32,825 nucleotides of DNA from positions 1 to 32,825 of the forward strand of contig NZ_LUFH02000072.1 of NCBI RefSeq assembly GCF_001586785.1, read 5' to 3'. The translations under genes and the position numbers were made by a program. This DNA comes from Sphaerospermopsis aphanizomenoides BCCUSP55 (GTDB lineage: Bacteria > Cyanobacteriota > Cyanobacteriia > Cyanobacteriales > Nostocaceae). This document shows, one piece after another, positions 1 to 7,269 of the stretch. Position 1 is the stretch's first letter, and each line of letters opens with the position of its first letter. The notes under the pieces are model-generated. The model was not told where the DNA came from and did no database searches. It saw only the letters and a list, made by a program, of their open reading frames with translations.

Positions 1-19
1 TTGGCAGTGTGAAACAGCT

Positions 20-85
20 GGGGTGGGGGGGGAAGGGGAGGCAGGGGAGCCAGGGGGGGCAGGGGAAGCAGGGGAAGCAGAGGAA
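20..85. repeat. G-rich imperfect tandem repeat
   Basis: This is a purine tract with many runs of four to eight G on the plus strand, ending in nine-base units of the form GCAGGGGAA. It lies between the 3' end of the DUF58 gene and the window edge. The G runs could form a quadruplex, but that is inference. Tracts of this kind are common between cyanobacterial genes, and no coding signal is seen. Confidence 0.55.
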
Positions 86-119
86 AAATTTCTTCTTTCT
101 TCTTCCTTAACTACTGAAC

Positions 120-138
120 GGGCGGGGAAACCCCGCCC
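120..138. repeat. GC-rich hairpin repeat (GGGCGGGG-AAA-CCCCGCCC)
   Basis: The arms are perfect 8-bp inverted repeats around a three-base loop. The hairpin sits about 90 bases downstream of the minus-strand DUF58 gene, so it could act as a terminator or be a dispersed palindromic repeat. No clear T-run follows on either strand, which favours a repeat. Confidence 0.5.
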
Positions 139-179
139 CTACTCCTAAACTCCTGAACTCCTTGAACTCCTGCTTTCTG

Positions 180-206
180 TCACCTGTCACCTGTCACCTG
201 TCACCT
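180..206. repeat. Heptamer short tandem repeat (TCACCTG)n
   Basis: There are three complete TCACCTG units and a partial fourth, just downstream of the DUF58 stop codon. The same heptamer forms a longer array at 25338-25375 and, inverted and degenerate, overlaps the 3' end of the histidine kinase gene near 31557. Heptamer arrays (STRR) are typical of filamentous heterocystous cyanobacteria. Confidence 0.8.
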
Positions 207-224
207 CTTCCTCCTGAACTCCTT

Positions 225-1385
225 TCAAAATGAAGTTAATGGTTTTTGCAATTCAAGTTGCAGTTCTTGTTGATTTTGTAAGATGATACCGGGGTAATCT
301 CGATTAATTACGATTTGTTCTGAGGATGGGTTTGTGTCTTCCCATAAAACCCAACGACTACCTAGAGGTAATTGAGATAAGGTGAGAGGGTTTTGGGTAA
401 GCCAAATGACAGGATTGTTTTCTGGTAATGTATTCGTTTCTTCTAGGGGGTTGGTTGCGGCTAAGGTTTCCAGAACGGTAATATCGCCTTTGACTAAACC
501 TGTGGCTGCTGTCCAGAGTTGGACTTGTAATTGTTGTCTTTGGGCATAAAAATACAAGGATGCTGCGGCAATTACGGCTTGTTCAAATTGTTCTTGTTGC
601 CAATTGGCGGCGCTATCAACGGCGATGATGATTTCTTGTCCACCTGTAATAATTTCTAATTCTCTTACTCGTAATTCTCCGTAACGCGCACTGGTACGCC
701 AATGGATGAGACGAGTGGGATCACCTAGACGATAGGGACGGAGCGATCGCACTAAGCCTGTTGTTGATAATTGTAAGGGTTTACCACGGGGATCATTTCT
801 TTGACTGTCATCTTGACCAATTTCATCCACTAGGGGACAGTTGGTAAGGGGTAATACTGTGGGATAAACTATGGCTCTAGCTATACATTCTCGCTGCCGC
901 CGACACCAAAATAAGCCCCAAGGCGCACCTGTAGCCAGTTCTACTGTTTGCCATCTGTACACTCCTCGGCGTTGGGTGGGGTAATAGTATTCCCAACGGT
1001 AAGTATTTTTTGTTTCAATGGTATCAATAGGTTTTTTGATTGGTTTGCCTAAAATGAAAGGCAGTATATCGGCAACTTGCAATAAAGTCACAGGCCGCTG
1101 GGTGGGATTATGAATTTCTATTTCAATTCTCAGTTCGTCTCCCACAGTGACTGGTGGGATGGGTGAACGTTTGACAACTAAATTTTTGAGCGATCGCGGT
1201 GCTAAGAATACTGATACACCTAAAAGAGCAAGACACACACCACTAATCACATATAACCAACCTGCCATTGTATTAATAGCAGCGCCTAAATAACAAATAG
1301 CCACACCTGTTAATACCCAACCGCCGTAACTGGGAGCAGAGGCATGGGTTTCTAGCCAATTGGTGATGTTTTTAGTAATTTTCAT
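225..1385 (-). CDS. DUF58 domain-containing membrane protein
   Basis: The 386-residue protein has two adjacent hydrophobic segments at about 21-63, followed by a beta-rich region and the DUF58 signature at about 212-241 (RSLRPYRLGDPTRLIHWR followed by TSARYGELRVRE). The GAPWGLF stretch at 153-159 is also usual for the family. The region from about 250 (EIIIAVDSA) resembles the start of a von Willebrand A-like fold without a full MIDAS motif. DUF58 proteins are often encoded beside MoxR AAA ATPases and are thought to act in assembly of envelope or secreted complexes; no MoxR gene is visible here, and the partner may lie elsewhere. The ATG at 1385 precedes the first membrane segment and gives a normal length. 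Family assignment is firm; the role is unknown. Confidence 0.88.
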   Translation of the reverse strand: MKITKNITNWLETHASAPSYGGWVLTGVAICYLGAAINTMAGWLYVISGVCLALLGVSVFLAPRSLKNLVVKRSPIPPVTVGDELRIEIEIHNPTQRPVTLLQVADILPFILGKPIKKPIDTIETKNTYRWEYYYPTQRRGVYRWQTVELATGAPWGLFWCRRQRECIARAIVYPTVLPLTNCPLVDEIGQDDSQRNDPRGKPLQLSTTGLVRSLRPYRLGDPTRLIHWRTSARYGELRVRELEIITGGQEIIIAVDSAANWQQEQFEQAVIAAASLYFYAQRQQLQVQLWTAATGLVKGDITVLETLAATNPLEETNTLPENNPVIWLTQNPLTLSQLPLGSRWVLWEDTNPSSEQIVINRDYPGIILQNQQELQLELQKPLTSF

Positions 1386-1524
1386 ACTTTATTTTTTAAC
1401 TGCATATATTTTAATTCTAAATTTTTCCTAAACAACATCTGGTTGGCAAATTTCACATCATTATATATTCATCTATAAGACCATCAATAAAACCTTATAG
1501 ATTTAGAGATTTAGAGATATCCTG

Positions 1525-1857
1525 TTATTGCAGCGCGAGTTCAATATTATTAATGGCTGTTATTTTTCTCATTTGCAATTTGACAACTTTCTGGAAATAT
1601 TTGCAATAACCAAGCCAGTTAACGGACATGATCATACAGTAGATTTCAGCAGTAAAACCCTTTTGGTGCAAGGGTTTGTCATAAAAATTTGTACCTGATT
1701 GATCTGCAATATGCCGTAACTCTTCTAGGAATCCTATTTGATTTCGGAACCCTATATGTTTAACCTTGATATTATCTGCGGTGCAAACTAGTACATAATC
1801 TAGGACTCCTATATCAGTTAAATCATAACGGTAATTTATAACGGCAATGGATAAAAA
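1525..1857 (-). pseudogene. Possible gene remnant: 110-codon open frame without a normal start
   Basis: Read on the minus strand, the frame is free of stops from just after the TAA at 1858-1860 to the TAA at 1525-1527. The translation looks protein-like, with stretches such as VLDYVLVCTADNIKVKHIGF and FLEELRHIADQSGTNFYDK. No ATG, GTG or TTG occurs in its first half; the earliest unusual candidate is ATT at 1848. I do not recognise the family. It may be a 5'-truncated gene fragment or a chance opening in AT-rich DNA. Confidence 0.25.
1655..1677. repeat. Hairpin AAACCCTT / AAGGGTTT
   Basis: Eight-base perfect inverted arms surround a 7-base loop. A close relative (AACCCTT/AAGGGTT) occurs at 20870-20890, so this is probably a dispersed small palindrome rather than a dedicated terminator. 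Confidence 0.45.
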
Positions 1858-1921
1858 TTAAAACATCAAAACAAATTATGATAATTTATGATCAATCCTA
1901 AATCAGAAATTTCAAATTGAT

Positions 1922-2188
1922 ATGCCTTGGTTTGTAAAGATTGAAGCAGGTAAAGTGGATAAACCAACCTTTGATCAATATGTACCCGCCCACACAGCCT
2001 ACGTACAAGAATTGATAAAGAAAGGACACAAAGCCAAAACAGGCTATTGGGCGCAACGGGGAGGGGGCATGATGTTGTTTGAGGCAGCATCAATGGATGA
2101 AGCACAGGCGATAGTTGCCGCTGATCCCTTGATACAGAACGATTGCGTCAATTATCAGATTTACGAATGGCGAATTGTTATAGAATGA
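1922..2188 (+). CDS. YciI-like protein
   Basis: The 88-residue protein begins MPWFVKIEAGKVDKPTFDQY and fits the small alpha/beta dimeric YciI fold: an N-terminal beta strand, the H-T-A-Y-V-Q-E-L helix with the family histidine at about residue 24, the GYWAQRGGGMMLFEA strand region, and the A-I-V-A-A-D-P motif at about 61-67, which matches the YciI signature of an Asp-Pro after a helix. Related proteins are suspected of hydrolase or dehydratase chemistry using that His-Asp pair, but most are uncharacterised. The length is normal for the family. No Shine-Dalgarno sequence is obvious before the ATG. It is followed closely by the SRP RNA gene on the same strand, and cotranscription is possible. 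Confidence 0.8.
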   Translation: MPWFVKIEAGKVDKPTFDQYVPAHTAYVQELIKKGHKAKTGYWAQRGGGMMLFEAASMDEAQAIVAADPLIQNDCVNYQIYEWRIVIE

Positions 2189-2225
2189 CACACAATTACA
2201 AACTTTTGGTGCTATTATTGTAGAT

Positions 2226-2319
2226 GACCTGGATCTATGCAACTTCAACGCCCAAATCTTGTCAGGACCGGAAGGTAGCAGCAATAAGGGATGCTTGTGG
2301 TAGGCGTAGTCTCCGGGTC
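2226..2319 (+). ncRNA. ffs: Signal recognition particle RNA, bacterial small type (4.5S-like)
   Basis: The conserved domain IV core GGACCGGAAGGTAGCAGC is at 2264-2281. The flanks fold back as expected: GACCTGGA at 2226-2233 pairs with TCCGGGTC at 2312-2319, CTATGC pairs with GCGTAG with wobbles, and CCC/CTT next to the core pairs with AAG/GGG on the other side. The RNA binds Ffh (SRP54) for cotranslational targeting of membrane and secreted proteins. The length of about 94 nt suits the short bacterial form, which lacks the Alu domain. The ends are set by the outermost pairing and may be a few bases off. A CCCCATTTTT stretch follows and could mark transcription end. Confidence 0.93.
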
Positions 2320-2347
2320 GCCCCATTTTTAGGAGTGCTTTGCAGCA

Positions 2348-2731
2348 ATGCCTGGTTTTGGAGATATTGTTCAAAAAGCTTTTTACCTTGGTGTAGGCTT
2401 GGCTTCTTATGCTGGTGAAAAAGCAGGGGGGAAATTAGCCGAACTGCGATCGCAAGTCCAAAAACTGGCTGATGAGATGGTAGCGAAGGGCGAAATGAAC
2501 ACGGAAGAAGCTCGTCGTTTCGTAGAAGATATGATGAGACAAGCCCAACAGCCCCAAACATCTGGTGAGACAACTGAAAAAACAGCTGCTTCTGAACCTC
2601 GTCGCATCGAAATCTTAGAGGTAGATGAAGAACCAGCTGTGAAAGAGGCACCAAAGGAAAACGTCGATCTTCTACGTCAACAAGTTCTAGAATTGCAAAA
2701 ACAATTAGAACAACTCAAACGCGATCAGTAA
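2348..2731 (+). CDS. Phasin-like coiled-coil protein
   Basis: The 127-residue protein begins MPGFGDIVQKAFYLGVGLAS, with a short hydrophobic or amphipathic start, then a helix (about residues 25-65) with the pattern AELRSQVQKLADEMVAKGEMNTEEARRFVEDMM. This is the layout of phasin-like, polyhydroxyalkanoate-granule-associated proteins annotated in many cyanobacteria. A low-complexity acidic linker follows, and the C-terminus (LLRQQVLELQKQLEQLKRDQ) is a clear heptad coiled coil. No enzyme motif is seen. It starts 28 bases after the SRP RNA, with GGAG about 12 bases before the ATG. Whether it binds PHA granules is not shown here; a generic structural or scaffold role is equally possible. Confidence 0.75.
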   Translation: MPGFGDIVQKAFYLGVGLASYAGEKAGGKLAELRSQVQKLADEMVAKGEMNTEEARRFVEDMMRQAQQPQTSGETTEKTAASEPRRIEILEVDEEPAVKEAPKENVDLLRQQVLELQKQLEQLKRDQ

Positions 2732-2884
2732 AATCTGACATTTGATTTTGCGATCGCTACAAGTTGTAAATTTGGGAACGACGCTACACCCAAAACTAGT
2801 TTGATAGGCATTAGTGTGTACTCTAGCAGTTACAACCAGGTGTCAGAAAGCGTCATCTTTATAGCCAGCAAGACCGTTAAGCTT

Positions 2885-3289
2885 ATGGAACCGTGGCAAA
2901 AAGACTTAATTGATATCCTCGAAACTGTGGCTGATGAAGTAGAAAGCTTCTTCCAAGGAATTAATGACATGGTAGATGCATTTTTTGAGCTAACGGAAGA
3001 AATTACCGAACAGGTACACAATAGCATTACTACAGATATTGACCAGTATTTACAGGAATTAGCCGAACCACTTCTGGAGGTTTACTGGGAACTAGAAGAT
3101 GTGGTAGCTGATGTAGATCCTGGTTTTCCTTATACAGTAGAAGCGACAACTGAACATCAACCAGCTTGTGTAGGTTGTAGCAATTATCATGGACAAGTTT
3201 ATGGTGGAAATTTGCTAGTTTGTGCGATGCACCCCCACGGTTGGGATGACGCAAATTGTCCAGATTGGGAAAAAAGTAATGAGTTCTGA
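2885..3289 (+). CDS. Conserved hypothetical acidic protein with C-terminal Cys/His cluster
   Basis: From the ATG at 2885 the protein is 134 residues and begins MEPWQKDLIDILETVADEVE. The frame is open upstream to 2801, but the extra 28 residues are serine-rich and unlike the rest, so I prefer the internal ATG. The first 90 residues are a very acidic helical region. The C-terminal 40 residues hold ACVGCSNYHGQ, LVCAMHPHG and NCPDW, four cysteines with neighbouring histidines that could bind a metal ion. I know such proteins only as cyanobacterial conserved hypotheticals. It stands between the phasin-like gene and queF on the same strand. No function is assigned. Confidence 0.7.
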   Translation: MEPWQKDLIDILETVADEVESFFQGINDMVDAFFELTEEITEQVHNSITTDIDQYLQELAEPLLEVYWELEDVVADVDPGFPYTVEATTEHQPACVGCSNYHGQVYGGNLLVCAMHPHGWDDANCPDWEKSNEF

Positions 3290-3358
3290 TTGCTGATTTA
3301 TGACTAATGAATGTTAAATTAGTGTTTATGAATCTCTGCATTTTTCTAGAATAATTTT

Positions 3359-3769
3359 ATGAGTAATTCTTTACCAGAGACTGTAACTCCAGCAAGTCAA
3401 GAAATGAAATATGGTGAACGGGAGATAGCAGAAGGACAGCTAATTACATTTCCTAATCCGCGTGTGGGTAGACGCTACAATATTGATATTACTTTGCCGG
3501 AATTTACCTGTAAATGTCCGTTTTCTGGTTATCCAGACTTTGCAACTATTCATATTTCCTACATCCCTGATCAACGGGTGGTAGAGTTGAAGGCTTTAAA
3601 GCTGTATATTAATAGTTACCGCGAGCGATATATTTCTCACGAAGAATCAGCTAATCAAATTTTAGATGATTTTGTTGCTGCTTGTGATCCATTGGAAGCT
3701 ACGGTAAAAGCTGATTTTACTCCTCGTGGAAATGTGCATACTGTTGTGGAAGTAAAGCATCAAAAATAA
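3359..3769 (+). CDS. queF: NADPH-dependent 7-cyano-7-deazaguanine reductase
   Basis: QueF reduces the nitrile of preQ0 to the aminomethyl group of preQ1 with two NADPH, in queuosine tRNA modification in the cytoplasm. The 136-residue length is that of the short, single-domain (type I) QueF with the T-fold. Visible signatures are the catalytic Cys53 in CKCPFSGYPD, with Asp60 as proton donor, the QueF motif ELKALKLY at 76-83 with its Glu76, and the RERYISHEE segment with His94-Glu95, which binds substrate. The ATG at 3359 gives the normal N-terminus. It has no queC, queD or queE neighbours, so the pathway is dispersed. I found no preQ1 riboswitch in the 69 bases upstream. Confidence 0.96.
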   Translation: MSNSLPETVTPASQEMKYGEREIAEGQLITFPNPRVGRRYNIDITLPEFTCKCPFSGYPDFATIHISYIPDQRVVELKALKLYINSYRERYISHEESANQILDDFVAACDPLEATVKADFTPRGNVHTVVEVKHQK

Positions 3770-3784
3770 GTTTTTTAACTTAGG

Positions 3785-3816
3785 TTTGTAGTGAGGACTT
3801 AAGTCTTTACTACAAA
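3785..3816. repeat. Long hairpin repeat 3' of queF (TTTGTAGT...ACTACAAA)
   Basis: Two 16-base arms, TTTGTAGTGAGGACTT and AAGTCTTTACTACAAA, match at 14 of 16 positions. The hairpin starts 15 bases after the queF stop codon and could stop transcription. This sequence type is also a common dispersed palindrome in cyanobacteria, so both roles are possible. Confidence 0.6.
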
Positions 3817-4022
3817 GATTTTATTTTATGGAAATGACAGAATTTAATTCTCTATTGTTTTGGCGATAGTTCCTACTCGCATATTGCAGCCATCTCTTCT
3901 GAATGCTTCAGGTATTGTCTTTCTCAATTATCTCTTGTCACTAGCAGTAAAACAAAACTCCTTATCATAATACAAAATCAATTCTGCAAGAGGTCTTTTA
4001 CAGATAACTTTTAGAAATTTTC

Positions 4023-4691
4023 TCATATCTTGTTTAACAATTTAATTTTTGTTCCATTGATTTCAATTTTTCCCTCTTGACTTAATTTATAAAAAGCACG
4101 AGAAAGAGTTTCAGGAACTGTCCCTAATAAAGCAGCCAATTGTGCTTTTGGTAAATCAAGTTCTACAATATTAATATTACCATTACGTTGGCTCAGTTTT
4201 AACAAATAATTACTCAATCTTTCTGGTACTTCCTGAAAAGACAGACTATCAACCAAATGGGTTAATTGTCGCAGATGTCTAGCGAATGTTGATAACATAG
4301 CTACTGCTAAAGTTGGATGTTGCTGCAAAACGATTAAAAATGCTGTTCTCGGAATAAAGACAACTTCCGTATTTTCTACTGCTGCTGCTGATGCGGGAAA
4401 ATTTCCACCATCAAAAGCAGGTACTTCAGCAAAATATTCATCTGCACCGAATATATGGAGAATTTGCTCTTTGCCAGAATTACCTATTTTGAAAACTTTA
4501 ATTCTGCCAGATTGAACAATAAAAAATCCTGTCGCTTCGTCTCCTTCCCAAAATAGAGTTTCGCTTTTTTTGTAACTTTGAGGAATAGCAATATTAGCAA
4601 CTGCTTGTAGTTGTTCATCGAGGATATTTTGAAAGATGGGTGTTTTTTGGAGGAAGTTTTTGACTACTAGGACTTTTTCGGTGAGAGTCAT
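4023..4691 (-). CDS. Crp/Fnr family transcriptional regulator (NO/redox-type, cysteine-free)
   Basis: The 222-residue protein has an N-terminal cyclic-nucleotide-binding-like beta barrel (about 15-130; EGDEATGFFIVQSGRIKVFK), a long dimerisation helix (about 131-150) and a winged helix-turn-helix (about 184-210). The recognition helix PETLSR carries the E-SR triad (Glu194, Ser197, Arg198), which in the FNR family reads TTGAT/TTGAC half-sites. There is no cysteine in the whole protein, so it cannot hold the FNR 4Fe-4S cluster; that fits the DNR/NnrR-like, haem or NO sensing branch better, though this is inference. It is divergent from hcp, with a toxin-antitoxin pair between, and a perfect TTGAC-N4-GTCAA palindrome precedes hcp at 5507. 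The likely role is activation of hcp under nitrosative or low-oxygen stress. Confidence 0.87.
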   Translation of the reverse strand: MTLTEKVLVVKNFLQKTPIFQNILDEQLQAVANIAIPQSYKKSETLFWEGDEATGFFIVQSGRIKVFKIGNSGKEQILHIFGADEYFAEVPAFDGGNFPASAAAVENTEVVFIPRTAFLIVLQQHPTLAVAMLSTFARHLRQLTHLVDSLSFQEVPERLSNYLLKLSQRNGNINIVELDLPKAQLAALLGTVPETLSRAFYKLSQEGKIEINGTKIKLLNKI

Positions 4692-4745
4692 AAATAAGAG
4701 TGTATTTATTGATAGTCATACTATTTGATTTATAAACTATTATTC

Positions 4746-5063
4746 TTATTCCCAGTTTTCATCTCTATAAGATTGGCTACTATGACGAATATGAATAATG
4801 GCAACAACATATTCTTCAACTACAAATAAAACTCGATATTTTCTTTGTTTTCCAATCCAGAGTTGTCGAACTTCAGAACCTATTGCTTTGGCTTCTGGTG
4901 CTATACTACAACGCTTAGGAAATTTCTTTAATGATTCTATAGCATCTTCTAGTTGATAATACCAATTGTTTGCTACTTCAGGACTTGTATTATCGCACAT
5001 CCAACGATAAGCTGTTTCGATTTCTTGAAAAGCAGTAGGTTGAATAATAACTGCATAATTCAT
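4746..5063 (-). CDS. Type II toxin, RelE/ParE family
   Basis: The toxin is about 105 residues from the ATG at 5063 (MNYAVIIQPTAFQEIETAYRW); another in-frame ATG two codons earlier at 5069 is possible. Family marks are the N-terminal beta strand, two helices with the A-x-x-E-I-E pattern, the FPKRCSIAPEA segment, the central VRQLWIGKQRKYRVLFVV strand pair with basic residues, and the C-terminal IIHIRHSSQ. These match ParE/RelE-like toxins, which poison gyrase or cleave ribosome-bound mRNA. Which target applies cannot be decided here, because the protein has the general fold but no diagnostic RelE catalytic set I can be sure of. The antitoxin gene lies immediately upstream; a 13-bp duplication sits at their junction. 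Confidence 0.85.
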   Translation of the reverse strand: MNYAVIIQPTAFQEIETAYRWMCDNTSPEVANNWYYQLEDAIESLKKFPKRCSIAPEAKAIGSEVRQLWIGKQRKYRVLFVVEEYVVAIIHIRHSSQSYRDENWE

Positions 5064-5079
5064 GGGCATAATTCATGGG
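5054..5079. repeat. 13-bp tandem duplication at the toxin/antitoxin junction
   Basis: CATAATTCATGGG occurs twice head to tail on the plus strand (5054-5066 and 5067-5079). Read on the minus strand, each copy contains CCATGAATTATG. The upstream copy supplies the antitoxin stop TGA and the downstream copy supplies the toxin ATG. A single copy would give the usual ATGA stop/start overlap. Confidence 0.85.
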
Positions 5080-5339
5080 CGTGGAGGAATGTTAAACTTA
5101 TGCTTTAAAGTTGCTAGAGCTTCTTCTGCTGGTATTCCTTCCCCTTGCTTCAATTCATCTAATCCTTTGCGAATACCTACTATTGCTTCTAAATAATCAA
5201 TTCTTTCTAATAGTTCCTGATATGTAGCTAGGGATGCTTCTGGTGTTGTTTTGAGCGATCGCAAAAAACTTAAAACATCCTCTAGTAGTTCCTGGGGAGT
5301 ATTATCAATTTCTTGTAAGAGTAATTCTTTGATGGTCAT
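5073..5339 (-). CDS. Antitoxin of the RelE/ParE-type module
   Basis: The 88-residue, mostly helical protein begins MTIKELLLQEIDNTPQELLEDVLSFLRSLK, a pattern seen in small cyanobacterial antitoxins paired with RelE/ParE toxins. The N-terminal half resembles the DUF2281-type helix set and the C-terminal tail (EEALATLKHKFNIPPRP) would wrap the toxin. No ribbon-helix-helix or HTH is obvious, so DNA-binding autoregulation is uncertain. The stop codon lies 3 bases before the alternative toxin start at 5069 and 9 bases before the preferred one, so the pair is one transcription unit. A HIP1 site lies inside the gene near 5257. Confidence 0.8.
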   Translation of the reverse strand: MTIKELLLQEIDNTPQELLEDVLSFLRSLKTTPEASLATYQELLERIDYLEAIVGIRKGLDELKQGEGIPAEEALATLKHKFNIPPRP

Positions 5340-5405
5340 TATAGTTGAGGATTAATAGTTGAGGATTAAGGTTTATTCTTTGATTATAGCAATTTAAGTA
5401 AGTAT

Positions 5406-5440
5406 TCAGCGGTCAGCTATCAGTAATCAGTCATCAGCGA
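5406..5440. repeat. Heptamer short tandem repeat (TCAGNNA)n
   Basis: Five consecutive heptamers read TCAGCGG, TCAGCTA, TCAGTAA, TCAGTCA, TCAGCGA. They lie between the antitoxin gene and the hcp promoter. Related degenerate TCAG heptamers appear at 7388-7400 and 29467-29490. Confidence 0.75.
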
Positions 5441-5506
5441 ATAGCAATAATACTGAACTTTTGATAACCTTATACTTGCAAAACTTGACCAAACTTTACC
5501 AATACA

Positions 5507-5522
5507 CTTGACTTAAGTCAAG
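5507..5522 (+). promoter_or_regulatory. FNR/DNR-type operator in front of hcp
   Basis: CTTGACTTAAGTCAAG is a perfect 16-bp palindrome and contains TTGAC-N4-GTCAA, the form bound by DNR/NNR-type members of the Crp/Fnr family. Its centre is at 5514.5. A possible -10 element TACGCT (5544-5549) would put the start near 5556, making the site centred at about -41.5, the class II activator position. A GAGGA ribosome site follows at 5566-5570, 7 bases before the hcp ATG. The regulator encoded at 4023-4691 has the matching E-SR recognition residues. Confidence 0.75.
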
Positions 5523-5577
5523 GATTTCCCCAATCGCAATGAATACGCTAGAAGCATAGAGATTTGAGGAACGAACT

Positions 5578-7212
5578 ATGTTCTGTAACCAATGTGAACA
5601 AACTACCCGTGGAGATGTCTGTCATCAGTGGGGTGCGTGTGGTAAAAGTCCTGAAGTTGATGCTTTACAAGATTTATTAGTACATTGTTTGCGCGGACTT
5701 TCCCAAGTTGCACTACAAGCTAAATCTCTAAGTATTGCTACTCGTGACACAGATGAGTTTACCTGTGAAATGCTGTTTGCTACATTGACAAACGTGAATT
5801 TTACCACTTCTGATTTTATAGCTTTTGTAAATCGTGCGATCGCACTACGCGAAAGTCTAAAGTTAAAAATTCAAGCCACAGGAAATAAAGTTGTAGAATC
5901 AAATATTAATAAATTCCAACCTGCCAGCAGTTTACAAGCACAAATTCAGCAAGGTAAAGATTTAGAATTTGAATTTATCAGTCAATCAGCGAATAATGTT
6001 GATATTTTCTCACTCAAACTGACTGTATTATATGGTCTAAAAGGTGTTGCTGCTTACGCTTTCCATGCCTTGGAATTAAATCAGCATGATGAAGGTTTAT
6101 ATACATTCTGCCATCAAGTTCTAGCTAATTTAGATGCTCAAGATAAAACTTTACAAGATTGGTTAGATTTAGCCCTCAAAGTTGGAGAAATGAACCTGAA
6201 AGCCATGCAGCTTTTGGATGCAGGAAATACAGAAACATTCGGTCATCCCACACCCACAACTGTAAATTTAGGACATACAAAAGGAAAAGCGATTCTTGTT
6301 TCTGGACATGATTTATTAGCATTAAAAGCTATCCTGGAACAAACAGCCGGAACAGACATTAAAGTTTACACCCACGGGGAATTATTGCCAGCACATGGTT
6401 ATCCCAAGCTAAAACAAGCATACCCACACCTTTACGGACATTACGGTACAGCATGGCAAAACCAAACCCACGAATTTGAACACTTTCCTGGTGCGATCGC
6501 TATGACTACTAATTGTCTCATGCCTCCCCACGAAGGTTACAAAGACCGAGTATTTACTTTAGGCCCAGTGGGTTATCCTGGTTTACAGCACGTGAGTATT
6601 GGTGATGTTTTCCAAATTATCAACAAAGCTTTAGAATTACCAGGATTTACGGATGAAGAAGATAAGGGAACAGTAGTTACAGGCTTTGCTAGAAATGCGG
6701 TTTTAGGAGTTGCTGACACAGTTATAGATGCTGTCAAAGCAGGTAAGATTCGTCACTTCTTCCTCGTTGGTGGTTGTGATGGTGCAAAACCAGGACGTAA
6801 CTACTATAGTGATTTAGTAGAAAAGATGCCTGATGATTGTGTTGTCCTAACTTTGGGTTGTGGAAAATTCCGCTTCTTCGACAAAAATCTTGGTGATATT
6901 GGGGGAATTCCCCGCTTGTTGGATGTGGGACAATGTAATGATGCTTACTCTGCCATTCAGATTGCTGTAGCTTTAGCAAATGCGTTTCAGGTAAATGTCA
7001 ATCAACTGCCTTTGTCAATGGTACTGTCTTGGTATGAACAGAAAGCGATCGCAGTTTTGTTAACTCTACTTCATTTAGGTATCCAAAATATTCGCATTGG
7101 TCCCACACTTCCCGCTTTTCTCTCAGCTAACGTCATCAAACTCCTATCAGAAACCTATCATCTCCAACTGATCACCACTCCAGAACAAGATTTAGCTGCT
7201 TGTCTTGGTTAA
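5578..7212 (+). CDS. hcp: Hybrid cluster protein (hydroxylamine reductase / NO-stress protein), class I
   Basis: The 544-residue protein begins MFCNQCEQTTRGDVCHQWGACG. The N-terminal cysteines (3, 6, 15, 21) have the C-X2-C-X8-C-X5-C spacing of class I Hcp from anaerobes such as Desulfovibrio, not the longer spacing of the enterobacterial class II 2Fe-2S form. Ligands of the hybrid Fe-S-O cluster are visible in order: His of SGHDL, Cys of TNCLMPP, Cys of GGCDGAKPGR (the persulfide-bearing type), Cys of LGCGKF, Cys of GQCNDAYSA, and Glu/Lys of WYEQKA. Hcp reduces hydroxylamine in vitro and is linked to NO reduction and S-nitrosylation in vivo. No hcr reductase gene adjoins. The start is supported by GAGGA 7 bases upstream and an FNR/DNR-like operator. 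Confidence 0.96.
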   Translation: MFCNQCEQTTRGDVCHQWGACGKSPEVDALQDLLVHCLRGLSQVALQAKSLSIATRDTDEFTCEMLFATLTNVNFTTSDFIAFVNRAIALRESLKLKIQATGNKVVESNINKFQPASSLQAQIQQGKDLEFEFISQSANNVDIFSLKLTVLYGLKGVAAYAFHALELNQHDEGLYTFCHQVLANLDAQDKTLQDWLDLALKVGEMNLKAMQLLDAGNTETFGHPTPTTVNLGHTKGKAILVSGHDLLALKAILEQTAGTDIKVYTHGELLPAHGYPKLKQAYPHLYGHYGTAWQNQTHEFEHFPGAIAMTTNCLMPPHEGYKDRVFTLGPVGYPGLQHVSIGDVFQIINKALELPGFTDEEDKGTVVTGFARNAVLGVADTVIDAVKAGKIRHFFLVGGCDGAKPGRNYYSDLVEKMPDDCVVLTLGCGKFRFFDKNLGDIGGIPRLLDVGQCNDAYSAIQIAVALANAFQVNVNQLPLSMVLSWYEQKAIAVLLTLLHLGIQNIRIGPTLPAFLSANVIKLLSETYHLQLITTPEQDLAACLG

Positions 7213-7269
7213 ATGCCAACATCCCGCTTTTTAACAGTAACTGCTACACCTAAAGCAACTACAGTTGTA

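Larger units (their letters stand above)
1386..1921. other. 536-bp region with no conventional gene
   Basis: This lies between the divergent DUF58 and YciI-like genes. It should hold both promoters, but I cannot place either with confidence. It contains the short direct repeat AGATTTAGAGATTTAGAG near 1498, a hairpin at 1655-1677, and a minus-strand frame at 1525-1857 that is open but lacks an ATG, GTG or TTG near its beginning (listed separately). Confidence 0.5.

Noticed and set aside
2262-2654. 130-codon minus-strand frame over the SRP RNA and phasin-like gene
   Set aside because: It runs antisense to a conserved RNA and to a protein with clear coiled-coil periodicity, so it is a shadow frame.
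3290-3358. Possible preQ1 riboswitch before queF
   Set aside because: The 69-base gap has no stem-loop with the A-rich tail expected of a preQ1 class I aptamer.
4692-4745. Possible autoregulatory Fnr-type site before the Crp/Fnr gene (TTGATAGTCATAC)
   Set aside because: One TTGAT half-site is present but the second half does not match at the required spacing.
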